The position numbers were made by a program, and so were the translations under genes. Below the pieces are notes generated by a model. That model did not search any database, had not been told where the DNA came from, and saw only the letters and a list, made by a program, of their open reading frames with translations. Source: JBNJFY01 sp051747265 (GTDB lineage: Bacteria; Bacteroidota; Rhodothermia; Balneolales; Balneolaceae). Taken from it: 64,000 bases of DNA. Positions within the stretch are counted from its first letter, which is position 1. Every line of letters begins with the position of its first letter. Location: the NCBI GenBank assembly GCA_051747265.1, contig JBNJFY010000004.1:186001-250000 (forward strand). Direction: 5' to 3'. This document shows, in pieces, positions 63,654 to 64,000 of the stretch.

Positions 63654-64000
63654 GTGCGTAATCGTTTTTTCTCCATAATAATGTCTCGGGTGATCTTTAT
63701 CGCTGTTGCCATGTTGGCGCTGGCCGGGCATCGGTCTGTCTCCGCGCAAAATATTTTGGATCGCCTATCGGGGAATAAGTCAGATTCGGTACAGGTAGAT
63801 ACCCTGCCCATGCTTCCGGTTATCCAGCAGTTTATCACTCCGCCGGACCACACTCCCGTTGCGCAGCCGTTTGTAAAGGAGCGAACCTCAAAGCTCGTTC
63901 ATATTCCCACCGATGTTTACAAAACAAATATTGAGCGGGATAGTATGGGCGTGTATGCTATTAGTCGTACTGCTGCGGGCATACCCCTGGGGATCAGCCA
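63654..64000 (+). CDS. Probable T9SS translocon protein SprA, N-terminal part
   Basis: Open from GTG 63654 (or ATG 63681) to the window end, about 115 residues. Signal peptide (MSRVIFIAVAMLALAGHRSVSA), a Pro-rich segment (QQFITPPDHTPVAQPF) and then IERDSMGVYAISRTAAGIPLGIS, which follows the pattern of SprA/Sov N-termini (a 'DSxxxYxxRxxxGGIPL' strand ahead of the DEY motif). The remainder lies outside the window. The T9SS sorting domain on the subtilase (17863-22995) shows the genome needs such a translocon. Divergent from the LptF gene. Confidence 0.5.
   Translation, partial: MRNRFFSIIMSRVIFIAVAMLALAGHRSVSAQNILDRLSGNKSDSVQVDTLPMLPVIQQFITPPDHTPVAQPFVKERTSKLVHIPTDVYKTNIERDSMGVYAISRTAAGIPLGIS

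Noticed and set aside
1..64000. CRISPR array
   Set aside because: Repeated units are 33, 129 or 250 bp and not regularly spaced by unique spacers; no cas gene.

Overview
The window reads as chromosomal DNA of a moderate-GC, Gram-negative member of the Bacteroidota/Rhodothermota/Balneolota branch; a Balneolaceae-like organism is my best guess, from protein content only. Supporting evidence: a secreted protease ending in a type IX secretion (T9SS) sorting domain, the probable first part of the T9SS translocon protein SprA at the right edge, a menaquinone cluster, LptF/LptG permeases, DUF5117/DUF4953-type metalloprotease and DUF2202 lipoproteins, TAnnTTTG-type promoter boxes and many starts without a clear Shine-Dalgarno. 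No phage, no CRISPR array, no rRNA or tRNA gene and no intact transposase was seen.

Layout. 0-4.4 kb: end of an S9 peptidase, a MITE-like element, a sulfotransferase, a DUF2202 lipoprotein, an NTF2-like protein and a small squalene-cyclase-fold protein. 4.8-7.3 kb: large zinc metalloprotease lipoprotein. 7.6-10.8 kb: a signalling block (unknown protein, RsbW-like kinase, STAS antagonist, class III adenylate cyclase). 12.4-17.8 kb: an operon for acetyl-CoA supply (acetate-CoA ligase, E1 alpha, E1 beta, E2, acyl carrier protein) without E3. 17.9-23 kb: 1710-residue subtilase with three LamG domains and a T9SS tail. 24-28 kb: small secreted proteins, dodecin, two MITE copies, and a lipoprotein gene broken by one stop codon. 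28-36.9 kb: DDAH, two RibD-C/DHFR-like enzymes, an FAD oxidase-FIST-OsmC set, a SpoIIE phosphatase, a YqiA-like esterase and a third MITE copy. 37.6-42 kb: repeat-dense accessory segment with three toxin-antitoxin pairs. 42.4-50.7 kb: YdjM-like membrane protein, PRODH-like protein, double GNAT protein, cold shock protein, tryptophanase and an SDR. 50.9-55.8 kb: menF-menD-menH-menB. 56-56.7 kb: 250-bp tandem repeat containing a 100-N assembly gap. 56.7-64 kb: SpoIID-like protein, cystathionine beta-synthase, DUF3467, LptF/LptG pair and the SprA-like start.

How parts fit together. The RsbW-like kinase, STAS protein and the more distant SpoIIE phosphatase are the three classes needed for a partner-switching pathway, here joined to a cyclic-AMP cyclase. 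The menaquinone genes overlap by 4-8 bases and are clearly one operon. The AcsA-PDH-ACP operon converges on acetyl-CoA from acetate and pyruvate and ends in a carrier protein, an unusual combination. The noncoding DNA is rich in hairpin (REP-like) repeats and in at least one 129-bp nonautonomous transposon family with intact 5-bp target duplications, so the accessory parts have been recently mobile.
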